A program made the position numbers and the translations under genes. Positions 38,135-46,942 of a DNA stretch of 64,000 nt are shown piece by piece (positions within the stretch are counted from its first letter, which is position 1; each line of letters opens with the position of its first letter). A model generated the notes under the pieces. That model was given only the letters and a program-made list of their open reading frames with translations. It ran no database searches and was not told where the DNA came from. Source of the stretch: Candidatus Mycobacterium methanotrophicum (lineage in GTDB: Bacteria; Actinomycetota; Actinomycetes; Mycobacteriales; Mycobacteriaceae); assembly GCF_023515995.1 (NCBI RefSeq), contig NZ_CP097320.1:2542001-2606000 (forward strand), written 5' to 3'.

Positions 38135-40753
38135 GTGAGGATCGCCGTCACCGGCGCGAGCGGAGTGATCGGTCGCGGCGTTGTCGCCCGACTGCTCAGC
38201 CGGGGCCACGATGTCGTCGGTCTGGCCCGTCATCGCCCCGAAAGCTGGCCGAGCTCAGCTAATTTCGTCAAGAGCGATATTCGCGATGTAGCCGGGGTGC
38301 GACGTGCGGTCACAGGCGCGGACGTCGTCGTGCACTGCGCCTGGTCGGTCGACCCGGCCGCTGCTCGCTCGGTTGGTCGCGAGATCAATATCGGCGGGAC
38401 CGCCAATGTGCTTGACGCGATGGGCCAAAGCGGGACCCGTCGCATCGTGTTCGTATCCTCGCCCCACGCCGACGGTGGACAAGCGCCAGTGTCTGCGGAG
38501 GCGCGCGTCGAGGAAATGCTGGCCCGCCTCGGCGCGGAATGGGTAACGATCCGTTCCGCGATTATCATCGGCCGAAACGTCAACAACTGGGTGCTGCGCC
38601 TACTGGCGTCCCCGGTATGGCCCCGCTTCGACGGGTTGACCGAGCGCAGGCTGCAGGTGGTACATAGCGACGATGCGCTGCGGGTACTCATGCGGGCAGT
38701 CCTCGATACCAGCATCGAGAGCGGTCCGGTGAATCTGGCCGCCCCGGGAGACCTCTCTTTTGCTGAGCTGGCCACCGCTCTCGGGCGCCCGGTCGTGCGC
38801 ATGCCCGCATGGATGGGGGCGCTGCGGCGTTGGTCAATTGTCACCGAGTTGGAATATTTGTACGGCGCGCCATTAATGGACACTTCCCGGCTACGCGACG
38901 CATGGGGACTTACACCGGCCTGGAACGCCGATGAATGTGCCCGAGATTTCGCGTTGGCGGTGCGTGGGCGAGTGACCCTGGGCAAGCGTGTGGTGTCGTT
39001 GCCCTGGCGGCTGACCACTGTCCAGGACATCCCCGCAGTCGATGCGCCGGCCGTCGACGGGACCGTTCCGGTCCTGGCCGGCCCGCAGGGCGGCAACGGT
39101 GAGTTCGACACACCGATCGACCCGCGCTTCCCGACGTTCCTTGCCACTAATCTGTCAGAGGCCCTGCCCGGACCGTTCTCACCGTCGTCGGCGTCGGTGG
39201 CGGTGCGCGGCCTGCGAGCCGCCGGCGTAGGCATCGCAGAACGGCTACGGCCCGGCGGGTTGATCCAGCGCGAAATCGCCACTCGCACTGTCGGGGTTTT
39301 CGCGCACCGCCTCTACGGTGGCATCACAGCCGCATATTTCATGGCCGAGACTGTGCCATTCGTGAAACCTGCGGCGGTCATCAGCAACAGCCAATTCTTT
39401 GGTCCGAGCTTCCCAGAGTTGCCGATCTTCGGTCCACAGCTTTTGGAGCGTGACTGCAGCCGTGGCCCGAGGCTACTGCGCGCAATCCGCAATATCGGAG
39501 TATTCGGAATCAACCTGATCGGTTTGAGCGCCGGCACAGGGCGGGATACCCGCGACTACACCGCCGACATCGATCGTCTGGAGCGCCTGGCAGGCGACGA
39601 TCTTCGGCAAATGGACGAGCGTCGCCTGCTCAGCCTGATTTTGTTGGCACGCGATCATGTCGTGCACGGCTGGGTGCTGGCGGGGGGTGGGTCCTTCATG
39701 CTTTTTGCAGCGTTTAGCGTGATCCTGCGCGGCCTGGGCGGACGAAACATCACACCGTCCGCCGGCCCGGATTTGGTCAGTGCGCGCCTGCTAGGCGCGC
39801 TGCATCGACTGGTCGCCGCGGCACAACACGACCCGAATGTGGCACGGGTGCTCGCCGAGCCAGGGCGGCGCCTCGACGCGCTAGCTGAACAGGTTCCGGA
39901 ATTTCATGCCGCGGTTCTTGCCGAGCTGACCCTGATCGGGCACCGGGGCCCAGCCGAAGTCGAGATGCTGTCGACCACCTACAGCGACGACCCTGAACTG
40001 CTGATCCGGATGGTGGCGAAATCGTTGAACTCTTCGACAATGGTGCAGCCCCGCCATCCGTCGATCCCGGTCCAGGCGCGGCCTGTCGCGGTGCTGGCCG
40101 TGCGTCAGCTTCGCGACCGCGAAGTTCGCCGCGACAAAATGGTGCGCGCCATCTGGGTGTTGCGCCGACTGCTGCGTGAATATGGGCGTCGCCTAGTGGG
40201 TTCCGGCGCTTTCGAGACCCCCGATGATGTGTTCTATCTGTTAGTCGACGAACTCGATGCGCTGCCGGCAAATCCAACCGAAATCGTCTTGCAGCGCCGC
40301 ACCGAACGGCAGCGGTTGGCCGGCATCGTTCCGCCCGCGGTCATCAGTGGCGCCTGGCAGTCGGCGACCACATTAGCGACGGTTCTCACTCCCGGGGACA
40401 CCCTGCGCGGCCTGGGTGTCTGTGGTGGCCGGGTCCGCGGCCGCGTGCGGATCATCCGACCTGAAACAATTGACGACCTGGAACCCGGCGAGATTCTGGT
40501 CGCGGAGGTCACCGATGTCGGCTACACCGCCGCGTTCTCGTATGCAGCCGCTGCCATAACGGAGCTCGGCGGCCCGATGTCGCACGCTGCCGTAGTGGCC
40601 CGGGAGTTCGGATTTCCCTGCGTGGTGGACGTCCATGGTGCTACTCGGCGTCTCCCACCCGGGGCACTCGTGGAAGTTGATGGCAGTACCGGAGAGATTC
40701 GCGTGCTCGAGCTTGCCTCGAACGACAACGCCGTTGCGGGTCATCGAGATTGA
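38135..40753 (+). CDS. NAD-dependent epimerase / PEP-utilizing domain fusion (Rv2047c-like)
   Basis: This 872-residue protein starts with an extended-SDR epimerase domain (MRIAVTGASGVIGRGVVARL, residues 1 to about 290, with VHCAWSVDP and VFVSSPHADGG; no clear YxxxK is visible). A helical middle part follows. The C-terminus (about 750-860) is the phosphohistidine swivelling domain of PEP-utilizing enzymes: GRVRGRVRIIRPETIDDLEPG, then GGPMSHAAVVAREFGFPCVV with the His. No ATP-grasp domain is obvious. It starts 24 bp after pks12 and is probably cotranscribed, so a role in mycoketide-linked metabolism is plausible, but the reaction is unknown. Confidence 0.85.
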   Translation: MRIAVTGASGVIGRGVVARLLSRGHDVVGLARHRPESWPSSANFVKSDIRDVAGVRRAVTGADVVVHCAWSVDPAAARSVGREINIGGTANVLDAMGQSGTRRIVFVSSPHADGGQAPVSAEARVEEMLARLGAEWVTIRSAIIIGRNVNNWVLRLLASPVWPRFDGLTERRLQVVHSDDALRVLMRAVLDTSIESGPVNLAAPGDLSFAELATALGRPVVRMPAWMGALRRWSIVTELEYLYGAPLMDTSRLRDAWGLTPAWNADECARDFALAVRGRVTLGKRVVSLPWRLTTVQDIPAVDAPAVDGTVPVLAGPQGGNGEFDTPIDPRFPTFLATNLSEALPGPFSPSSASVAVRGLRAAGVGIAERLRPGGLIQREIATRTVGVFAHRLYGGITAAYFMAETVPFVKPAAVISNSQFFGPSFPELPIFGPQLLERDCSRGPRLLRAIRNIGVFGINLIGLSAGTGRDTRDYTADIDRLERLAGDDLRQMDERRLLSLILLARDHVVHGWVLAGGGSFMLFAAFSVILRGLGGRNITPSAGPDLVSARLLGALHRLVAAAQHDPNVARVLAEPGRRLDALAEQVPEFHAAVLAELTLIGHRGPAEVEMLSTTYSDDPELLIRMVAKSLNSSTMVQPRHPSIPVQARPVAVLAVRQLRDREVRRDKMVRAIWVLRRLLREYGRRLVGSGAFETPDDVFYLLVDELDALPANPTEIVLQRRTERQRLAGIVPPAVISGAWQSATTLATVLTPGDTLRGLGVCGGRVRGRVRIIRPETIDDLEPGEILVAEVTDVGYTAAFSYAAAAITELGGPMSHAAVVAREFGFPCVVDVHGATRRLPPGALVEVDGSTGEIRVLELASNDNAVAGHRD

Positions 40754-40867
40754 CGGCAGCACTGAAAAGATCGCGCAAATCTGCTCTACCGTCGATGTGG
40801 GGTGCGACGTACTCGATTCTTTAGACCTGCCAAGCGTGACGCGCTTGGGTTTCGCTACCGTCAGGTC

Positions 40868-41613
40868 ATGCACGAACACACCGTCCGCGTCACTACGGCC
40901 GCCAGCACCGTGGAAGGGTTTACCCGCGACGGCGTGCACCGCTGGCGGTCGATTCCGTACGCCCGGCCGCCGATGGGTCCGCTGCGTTTTCGCGCGCCGC
41001 GGCCGGCCCAGCCGGGGCGCGGAGTGCGGTATTGCCGCGGCTTCACCAAGTGCGCGACCATCATGGGTGTCCGCAAGCGGGATGCCGCCCGCGCCCTGCT
41101 GCAGGCTTCTCCGGCCGAATTGCTGGCGGCGCAAAATCGCCTGATCGACGAGGGCGTGCGAGACATGTTGGAGCCTTTCCTATCGGCCCGGTGACCGGTG
41201 ACGACGTTCTGCCGCTGGACCCCGTCGAGGCGATTCGGCGCGGCCAAGCGCGCCGGGTGCCGCTGATCGTGGGGACCAACGCCGACGAAGGACGCTTGCT
41301 CACCCGCTTCCTGCCGCTGCTGCCGACGACGGAGCCGATGGTCGAAGCGCTGCTGGCCGAGGTGGAACCGGCTGCTCGGCAGCGTATTACCGCCGCTTAC
41401 CCTGATTACCCGGAGCGGTCCGCCTGTATGCGGCTCGGCGGCGACTTCGCCTTCAGCTCGGCGGCTTGGGAGATTGCAGAGGCCCATGGCAAGCACGCGC
41501 CCGCTTACCTATATCGATACGACTACGCACCGCGGACGCTGCGCTGGTCGGGGCTGGGTGCCACGCATGCCACCGGACTGCTCGCGGTCTTCGGGATCTA
41601 CCGCACCAAGCCA
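40868..41613 (+). pseudogene. lipT: lipT carboxylesterase, 5' fragment (internally deleted, frameshifted)
   Basis: The frame from ATG 40868 reads as the start of a type-B carboxylesterase: EGFTRDGVHRWRSIPYARPP, then FRAPRPAQPGRGVR. After FTKCA it jumps to RKRDAARALLQASPAELLAA, a region that normally lies far downstream. The roughly 150-200 residues that carry the G-E-S-A-G nucleophile are missing. A frameshift near 41175 follows, after which VTGDDVLPLDPVEAIRRGQA and LIVGTNADEGRLLTRF continue. The fragment ends where an IS630 element is inserted. From memory lipT (Rv2045c) lies near pks12 in M. tuberculosis. Confidence 0.85.
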
Positions 41614-42814
41614 GTGTCCTGCGCCGGTAATTCGTTACATAATTGTGACTTAGGTAACGTTGATCGGTCAGGCGAATTAGGTTGGCCTATAAGATAATTC
41701 AATCTATGACGCGACGTGGACGGCCAACAGCAGAACTAGTGCTCAGCGACGAGGAGCGTCAGACGTTGACGCGGTGGGCGCGGCGGCGGAAATCCTCGCA
41801 GGCGCTGGCGTTGCGGTCGCGGATCGTGCTGGCCTGCGCGCAGGGCCTGACCAACAAGCAGGTCGCCGCCCAAGAGCACGTGTCGCAACCAACGGTGGGT
41901 AAGTGGCGGGCCCGGTTCGTCGAAGCGCGCTGCGATGGATTGGTCGACGAACCGCGCCCGGGCCGGCCAGCCACGATCGCCGCCGAGCAGGTCGAAGAGG
42001 TGGTCGTGGCCACCCTGGAGTCCACCCCGGACAATGCCACGCACTGGTCACGCGCATCGATGGCCAAGCGGTCGGGCTTGAGCAAGTCGACGATCGGGCG
42101 CATCTGGAAGGCCTTCGAGCTGCAGCCCCACCGCAGCGAGCACTACAAACTTTAAACTTTCCAACGACCCCCTGTTCGTGGAGAAGGTCTACGACGTTGT
42201 TGGGCTCTACCTGGACCCACCCGAGTCCGCGGTGGTTTTGTGCGTGGATGAAAAGTCGCAGATCCAGGCGCTGGCGCGCAGCCGGCCAGCATTCCCGATG
42301 ATGCCCGGCATGCCCGAAAAACGCACCCACGACTACGTCCGCAACGCCACCACCGGCCTGTTCGCCGCGTTCGACATCAGCGACGGCACTGGCATCTCCT
42401 CGCTGCACCGCCGCCACCGCGCGGTGGAATTCAAGAAGTTCCTGGCAAAGATCGACACCGAGGTCCCCGCCGACTTGGACGTGCACCTGGTCTGCGACAA
42501 CTACGGCGCCCCTAAAGCGCCCACCGTCACGGCCTGGCTGGACAAGCGCCCCCGCTTCCACATGCACTACACGCCAACCTATTCCAGCTGGATCAACCAA
42601 GTTGAGCGGTGGTTCGCCGAACTCACCCGCCAACTCATCGAACGTGGCGACCACCGCAACGTGCAGACCCTGGAAAAGACATCCGCGCCTGGGTGGCCAA
42701 CTGGAATGACAACCCAAAACCATTCGTGTGGACCAAAACCGCTGAACAGATCCTCCAGTCCATCCAACGACTCACGAAACGAATTACAGGCGCAGGACAA
42801 CAGGCGCAGGACAC
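41614..42814 (+). mobile_element. IS630-family insertion sequence inserted in lipT
   Basis: The element is 1201 bp. It starts GTGTCCTGCGCCGGTAATTC and its right end, read inverted, gives GTGTCCTGCGCC and, after a 14-bp tandem duplication (42788-42814), CTGTAATTCGTT. Insertion at TA is typical for IS630. TA follows the right end (42815-42816); the left flank is CA (41612-41613), one change from TA. Removing the element restores the lipT frame (ACC AAG C-TA GCA GCG). The transposase inside is frameshifted, so the copy is dead. Confidence 0.88.
41706..42806 (+). pseudogene. IS630-family transposase, two frameshifts
   Basis: The N-terminal part (41706-42155) is a helix-turn-helix region: RRGRPTAELVLSDEERQTLT, then GLTNKQVAAQEHVSQPTVGKW. 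The DDE catalytic part follows in another frame (from 42178): VVLCVDEKSQIQAL (first D), HLVCDNYGAPKAP (second D), SSWINQVERWFAEL (E). A tandem copy of AAACTTT at about 42147-42160 causes the first shift. Loss of one A in GAAAAGACATC near 42677 causes the second, after which AWVANWNDNPKPFVWTKTA continues in a third frame. All active-site residues survive, so decay is recent. Confidence 0.85.
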
Positions 42815-43044
42815 TAGCAGCGGTGCTGACCGCGGCCGGTGATCGCCGATCTGCCTTGCGGGTCACCAACGAAGCGCAAAGGCGCTGGCGATCGTTCAGC
42901 AATTCTGGAGTGCCCGGCGACGACTGGCCGACCTACACCGACACCAACCGCGCGGTGATGGTCTTCGACCGCAAATCCCATCTCGAATTCGATCCCCACC
43001 CCGAACGCCGGATGGCGTGGGAGGGCTTCTCTCTGGCGCGCTGA
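42815..43044 (+). pseudogene. lipT: lipT carboxylesterase, 3' fragment
   Basis: After the IS the esterase sequence resumes: LAAVLTAAGDRRSALRVTNE, AQRRWRSFSNSGVPGDDWPTY, AVMVFDRKSHLEFDPHPERR, ending at TGA 43042-43044. This is the normal C-terminus of LipT-type esterases (the W-x-x-F-x-x-x-G-x-P sequence and the V-M-V-F-D strand). Its frame continues the left fragment once the IS and one TA are removed. Confidence 0.85.
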
Positions 43045-43071
43045 CGACGGATGTGGTTTCGTAAACGAGCC

Positions 43072-43586
43072 ATGCAAACACACACCGACAACGTCGTCGA
43101 ATGCCCGGAGGATCTCACCGCCGCGGGGCTGACCGCAGCGATCGGCGCCGGAACCGTTGCCGATTTCAGCGTCGAGCGGATCGGCACCGGGCAAATGAGC
43201 GAATGCTACCGGGCTCGGCTAACCTATGCCGACGCCGGCGGACCGGACTCCGTGGTGCTCAAAGTCGCGGCCACCGACCCGATCAGCCGGCAGACCGGCT
43301 CGAGTCTGGGTCTTTACGAGGGTGAAGTCGGCTTCTACACCGATATCGGCCCCGCGCCTGCACGGACCGGTCGCGCGGTGCTATCACCTGGCTTTCGACG
43401 CTTCGGCAGGCATTTTCGATGTCCTGCTCGGCGACGCCAATCCAGCGCTCGTCGGCGATGAAATCCGCGGCGCCACAATCGCTCAGGCTCAGCTTGCCGT
43501 CACCGAACCGGCCCGGCTGCAGGGTCCGCTGCTCGGTGACGGCAAGCTCGCCGAGGCGCGCCGACGGATTACCTTCCAGCGCAACG
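43072..43586 (+). pseudogene. Broken phosphotransferase (APH/ecdysteroid-kinase-like)
   Basis: The first frame reads DLTAAGLTAAIGAGTVADFS, then VERIGTGQMSECYRARLTY and SVVLKVAATDP, the nucleotide-binding lobe of an aminoglycoside-phosphotransferase-like kinase with the conserved Lys. A frameshift near 43375 leads to RCYHLAFDASAGIFDVLLGD, AQVG-type DEIRGATIAQAQLAVTEPAR, then the frame fails near 43560. The catalytic loop (H-x-D) and the metal site are missing. A kinase of this class is expected to be about 330 residues or longer, so it is not functional. Confidence 0.7.
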
Positions 43587-43763
43587 CTGGCGGTTGATCC
43601 CGGCGACATCACCGCGTCCATCGACGTGCGCGGACACGCACCGGTGCGGCTGGTGTCCCTCGACGGGCGGGTCAGCCAATTTCCCCGCGTATGGGCCACT
43701 GTCAGCACCGCCGACGGCCGCAGCGGCGTGGGTTCGATGGAGTGGAACCGTAATCTGCGCTGA
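43587..43763 (+). pseudogene. C-terminal fragment of a second, unidentified protein
   Basis: These 58 codons read LAVDPGDITASIDVRGHAPV, RLVSLDGRVSQFPRVW and DGRSGVGSMEWNRNLR, then stop. They look like the last beta-strands of the uncharacterised proteins often encoded beside APH-like kinases (DUF7064-type C-terminus). No start codon or N-terminal part is present, so a deletion joined this end to the kinase remnant. Confidence 0.5.
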
Positions 43764-43791
43764 AAAACTCTGTAGGCCGAGCGCACCCATC

Positions 43792-44271
43792 GTGGTCATG
43801 GGTGTCACCGGATCGGGCAAATCGACGGTGGGCGCCGCATTGGCGCGGCGCCTCGGCGTGCCGTTCGCCGACGCTGATGCCTTCCACCCGCAAGCCAACA
43901 TCGCAAAGATGGCGGCGGGTACGCCGCTCACCGACGACGACCGCTATCCGTGGCTGGAAGCGGTCGGGCAGTGGCTGGCCGACCATGAGGACGGCGGTGT
44001 GATCAGCTGCTCGGCGCTCAAGCGCGCATACCGCGACAGACTGCGCTCGCATTGTCCGCGCATCGAGTTCTTGCATTTGACCGGCCCACCCGAACTGATC
44101 GCTTCCCGACAAGGCGCTAGACCAAACCACTTCATGCCAGCGGCGCTGGTGAAATCGCAGTTCGACATTCTGGAGCCGTTGGCGCCCGCCGAGCACGGAA
44201 TAGCCCTCGATATCGAAACAAGCGTGGACAGCATCGTCGAAAGATTTATGAACTATCTGTCGAGTTCGTGA
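43792..44271 (+). CDS. gntK: Gluconokinase
   Basis: Gluconokinase phosphorylates D-gluconate to 6-phosphogluconate. The 159-residue protein has the P-loop VVMGVTGSGKSTVGAALARR, then PFADADAFHPQANIAKMAAG, LTDDDRYPWLEAVGQWL and VISCSALKRAYRDRLR, all family hallmarks, and ends FDILEPLAPAEHGIALDIE. The start is uncertain: GTG 43792 or ATG 43798 are the only near candidates and neither has a good ribosome-binding site. A usual N-terminal M-x-x-P-I-V-V-M-G start is partly lost (codons AGC GCA CCC ATC precede). The gene may be weakly translated. Confidence 0.8.
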   Translation: MVMGVTGSGKSTVGAALARRLGVPFADADAFHPQANIAKMAAGTPLTDDDRYPWLEAVGQWLADHEDGGVISCSALKRAYRDRLRSHCPRIEFLHLTGPPELIASRQGARPNHFMPAALVKSQFDILEPLAPAEHGIALDIETSVDSIVERFMNYLSSS

Positions 44272-44347
44272 CCACCTCCTTGACCACCGCGGCGGCGGCT
44301 ACCATGGTGGTCAGAACGACAAAAATACCTGGCACACGGGGCTAGCG

Positions 44348-44716
44348 ATGTATCAAATCGTGGTCGCGCTTGTGGTCGCGGGGCACGTCGCGTTTCTTTG
44401 CTACCTGGTCGTCGGCGGTTTCATCGCATTGCGCTGGCGGCGCACGATCTGGCTGCACGTGTCGGCAACGCTGTGGGGGATCGCGATCACCATCGGCAAG
44501 CTTGGCTGTCCATTGACATGGCTAGAGCGTTGGGGTCGGGCGAAAGCCCGGATGGCGCCACTGCCACCGCAGGGATTCATTGCCAACTACATCGCCGGCG
44601 TGGTTTATCCGGCCGGCTGGGCCAGCGTCGTACCTGTTGTGGTGTTCGCGCTGATAGCGGTGTCCTGGGTGCTGTATGGACGGCGCCGGCGGATCACCGC
44701 CAGCGACGAGCTTTGA
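44348..44716 (+). CDS. DUF2784 membrane protein
   Basis: This 122-residue protein has three to four hydrophobic helices: IVVALVVAGHVAFLCYLVVG, WLHVSATLWGIAITIGKLGC, ANYIAGVVYPAGWASVVPVV and VFALIAVSWVLYG. Between them is CPLTWLERWGR, the conserved C-P-L-T-x-x-E motif of DUF2784. It sits in the cytoplasmic membrane; its function is unknown. It overlaps the convergent DoxX gene by 23 bp. A plausible start region with AGCG is weak, but ATG at 44348 matches the family start. Confidence 0.85.
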   Translation: MYQIVVALVVAGHVAFLCYLVVGGFIALRWRRTIWLHVSATLWGIAITIGKLGCPLTWLERWGRAKARMAPLPPQGFIANYIAGVVYPAGWASVVPVVVFALIAVSWVLYGRRRRITASDEL

Positions 44717-45578
44717 CCCGCCCGCGGGCGGCCAGCTCACCACCGCGCTTGCGCGTGGTGTCGGCAAGTTCAGCGGCCAGCTCGCTGCCGCGTTCGCGGG
44801 CTCGCTCACCGTAATCCGCGCCGCGCTCGCGGGCGGTTTCGGCCAGTTCGGCGCCGCGTTCGCGGACCGTTTCTGCCAGCTCGTGGCCGCGCTTACGTGC
44901 GCGCTTGCGCGCGGCCTGTACCACCGGCGCGCTCTTCTCCGCGGCAGTGCTAATCAATTCACCACCTCGCTCCCGGGCAGCATCGACCAGCGGTTCGCTC
45001 TTCTCGGCGGCCGTGCTGGCCAGTTCGCGGCCGCGCTCCGCACCCACTTGAAGCCCGTGCGCAATTCGTCCGCCCAGCTCGGAATCAAGGAAACTGCCGT
45101 CGGAGCCATTCAGCGAGATCGCCTCCGAGATCCGGCCGGCCGCTCGTCGACCACGCCATCCCAGCGATGGCTTGCCGGCTGTGTCGGCCGACGCAATGAT
45201 CAACCCGCCCAACAGGCTCAGGTCGGTGAGCAGGTCACGACGTTTCCGTGCTTTACGCTCCGGGTCGCTCTCTGTCCAAAACAGATGTGCGCCAAGGCTG
45301 CTCGGTATCACGGTGAACGCGAGCGCTGCCGAGGCGATCCGCGGCATTTTGCCGGTGGCGAGCAAGAGACCACCGCCGACTTGAACGGCGGCGGTTATCC
45401 GGGCCGCGGTCTCGGGATCCGACGGAACCTTGCTTCCGAAAGGTTCCGGCAGGGTCCGTAGCGCCGTCACAGCCGGCTCCGCCGCATCGACGGCGACCTC
45501 GGGGTTTCGCAATGTTTCGACACCTTGGCCGATGAACACAGCGGACAGCAACGGACGAGCGATTCTGCGGATCAACAT
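44694..45578 (-). CDS. DoxX-family membrane protein with long repetitive charged tail
   Basis: Residues 1-140 form a DoxX-like four-helix domain (MLIRRIARPLLSAVFIGQGV, VQVGGGLLLATGKMPRIASA, LLTDLSLLGGLIIASAD). Residues about 165-294 are a heptad/undecad-like tail of repeated A-x-E-R-G-x-E-L units (ERGRELASTAAEKSEPLVDA, RERGGELISTAAEKSAPVVQ, and ERGAELAETARERGADYGER). The tail is likely a long helix or coiled coil facing the cytoplasm or periplasm. The domain combination is common in mycobacteria; function is unknown. Confidence 0.82.
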   Translation of the reverse strand: MLIRRIARPLLSAVFIGQGVETLRNPEVAVDAAEPAVTALRTLPEPFGSKVPSDPETAARITAAVQVGGGLLLATGKMPRIASAALAFTVIPSSLGAHLFWTESDPERKARKRRDLLTDLSLLGGLIIASADTAGKPSLGWRGRRAAGRISEAISLNGSDGSFLDSELGGRIAHGLQVGAERGRELASTAAEKSEPLVDAARERGGELISTAAEKSAPVVQAARKRARKRGHELAETVRERGAELAETARERGADYGERARERGSELAAELADTTRKRGGELAARGRVKARRWR

Positions 45579-45976
45579 GGCCGCTGTGTTCCCGGCTTAC
45601 CCACCATGCAAACCGGGCCTGCGGGCCGGTGGCGTTGTCAGTATTGGGCCGGTGGGGGCTCATGTCGTACCCACAGCTGGCACTCCCCACCCAAAAGATG
45701 ACCTGGGCCGTCACCGCGCTAATTCCGGCGATGACGCCCACCAGGTGACCGGCCACCACGCCGAAAATGATCATGGCCACGCCGGCAAGAGCTAAGCGAG
45801 CCGATGCGCCAGCGATACCACCGACAGCAGGCGCTGCCTGTGAAACATCATGCCAGGTCCGCAGCCGGTGCGACCGTCACGCTGCCCCTAGGTTGCCAGC
45901 AATAATCGCGCCGATTTTTGGCCCTCCTGACCTATCCGTGGGTCCAGGAACTGGTTTCTGGTAGGGCTCCGCGGCG
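45579..45976. other. Intergenic stretch with one short hydrophobic minus-strand frame
   Basis: From 45780 leftward, a minus-strand frame reads MIIFGVVAGHLVGVIAGISA then VTAQVIFWVGSASCGYDM, one or two possible membrane helices. After about 45660 the sequence loses sense and the frame runs into the DoxX gene. It may be a small membrane protein of about 55 residues or a remnant. The rest of the interval, up to the IS1380 remnant, holds nothing I recognise. Confidence 0.35.
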
Positions 45977-46905
45977 ATGATGTGGTCGGGCACGGCGGGT
46001 GCCTGGATGCCGCGGATGCCGGCGGATGCGACCGGGCTCACCGCGGGATTGTCGGCGGCGCTGCCGCGGCCGGGGGTGACCCATGATCGGGGCGCGGCGC
46101 TGCGCGATGTGGCGGTGATGATCACCAGCGCCGGCCGCGACATCTGCGATGTGGTGGTGCTGCGCGAGCAGGACCCGGTGTTCGGCCCGGCGGCGCCGGC
46201 GGCCGCGGCGCGGCGGTCGCTGAACGAGATCGACGGGCCGGCGCTGGCCCGGGTCATGATGGTGGGCAGCACGCTCCGCGAGCGGGTGTGGGAGTGGATC
46301 GGAGCCCGGCACGGGCGGATCCCTCCGGCGCCCGCCTGCTAGGGGGATCTGGGCGCGGTGATCGCGATCGGCGTCGGCGCCCCGCTGATCGGCTCACATT
46401 CGGGAACGCAGCACGCGGCCGGGAACGTCAAGGGAGGGTGCGGGTTTCATCCGCTCACGGCCGTGGTGCGGCAATACCGGGGGGGTTGCTGGCGATCATC
46501 GCGGCGCGCGGGCAACGCGCCAGGACGCGCAGGCCGCCGGGCTGACCGGGCTGCTGCGCGAGTCCGCCGGCGGCGACCGGCTGGCCGGCTGGCCCGCCGG
46601 CATGCGGATCCTGGCGCGCCGGGAGAAGACCGAGACTGGCGCTCAGTTGTCGCTGTTCGGGCAGCTGGGCGGATACCGGTATCAGGTTGGCGGCGGCCAA
46701 CACCGCCGGCGGGCAGGTGCGGCGGCCGAAGGCGCGGCGCCGGGTGCACGCCCGCGCGGAAGGGTTCATCCGCAACGGGACGGCCGCCGGCCTGGCCCGG
46801 TGGCCGCCGTCCTCGTTCGCGATCAGCACCGCCTGGGTCACCGCCGCCGCGACCGCGATCGGCCCGCTGTGCTGGATCAGGCTGCTGCTGCTAGCGTGGC
46901 GGCGG
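45977..46905 (+). pseudogene. Decayed IS1380-family transposase
   Basis: Pieces in several frames align in order with IS1380 transposases: ATGLTAGLSAALPRPGVTHD, LRDVAVMITSAGRDICDVVV, then after an in-frame TAG GDLGAVIAIGVGAPLIGSHS and GGCGFHPL, later RILARREKTETGAQLSLFGQ and LARWPPSSFAISTAWVT. The catalytic D-x-D-A-T segment has become GVGAP, so acidic residues are lost. Large parts between these blocks are deleted. Inverted repeats were not found. The stretch has very high GC. Confidence 0.7.
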
Positions 46906-46942
46906 CCGTTTGCCGCTGCCGTTCAGGGGTACTCGATGCCGC

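Noticed and set aside
42140..42180. Programmed ribosomal frameshift in the IS630 transposase
   Set aside because: The break is a tandem copy of AAACTTT, not a slippery heptamer followed by a structure, and a second, unrelated one-base deletion lies downstream.
45253..45780. 175-codon minus-strand gene upstream of the DoxX gene
   Set aside because: Only the first 50 or so codons look like protein; the rest is the DoxX gene in another frame.
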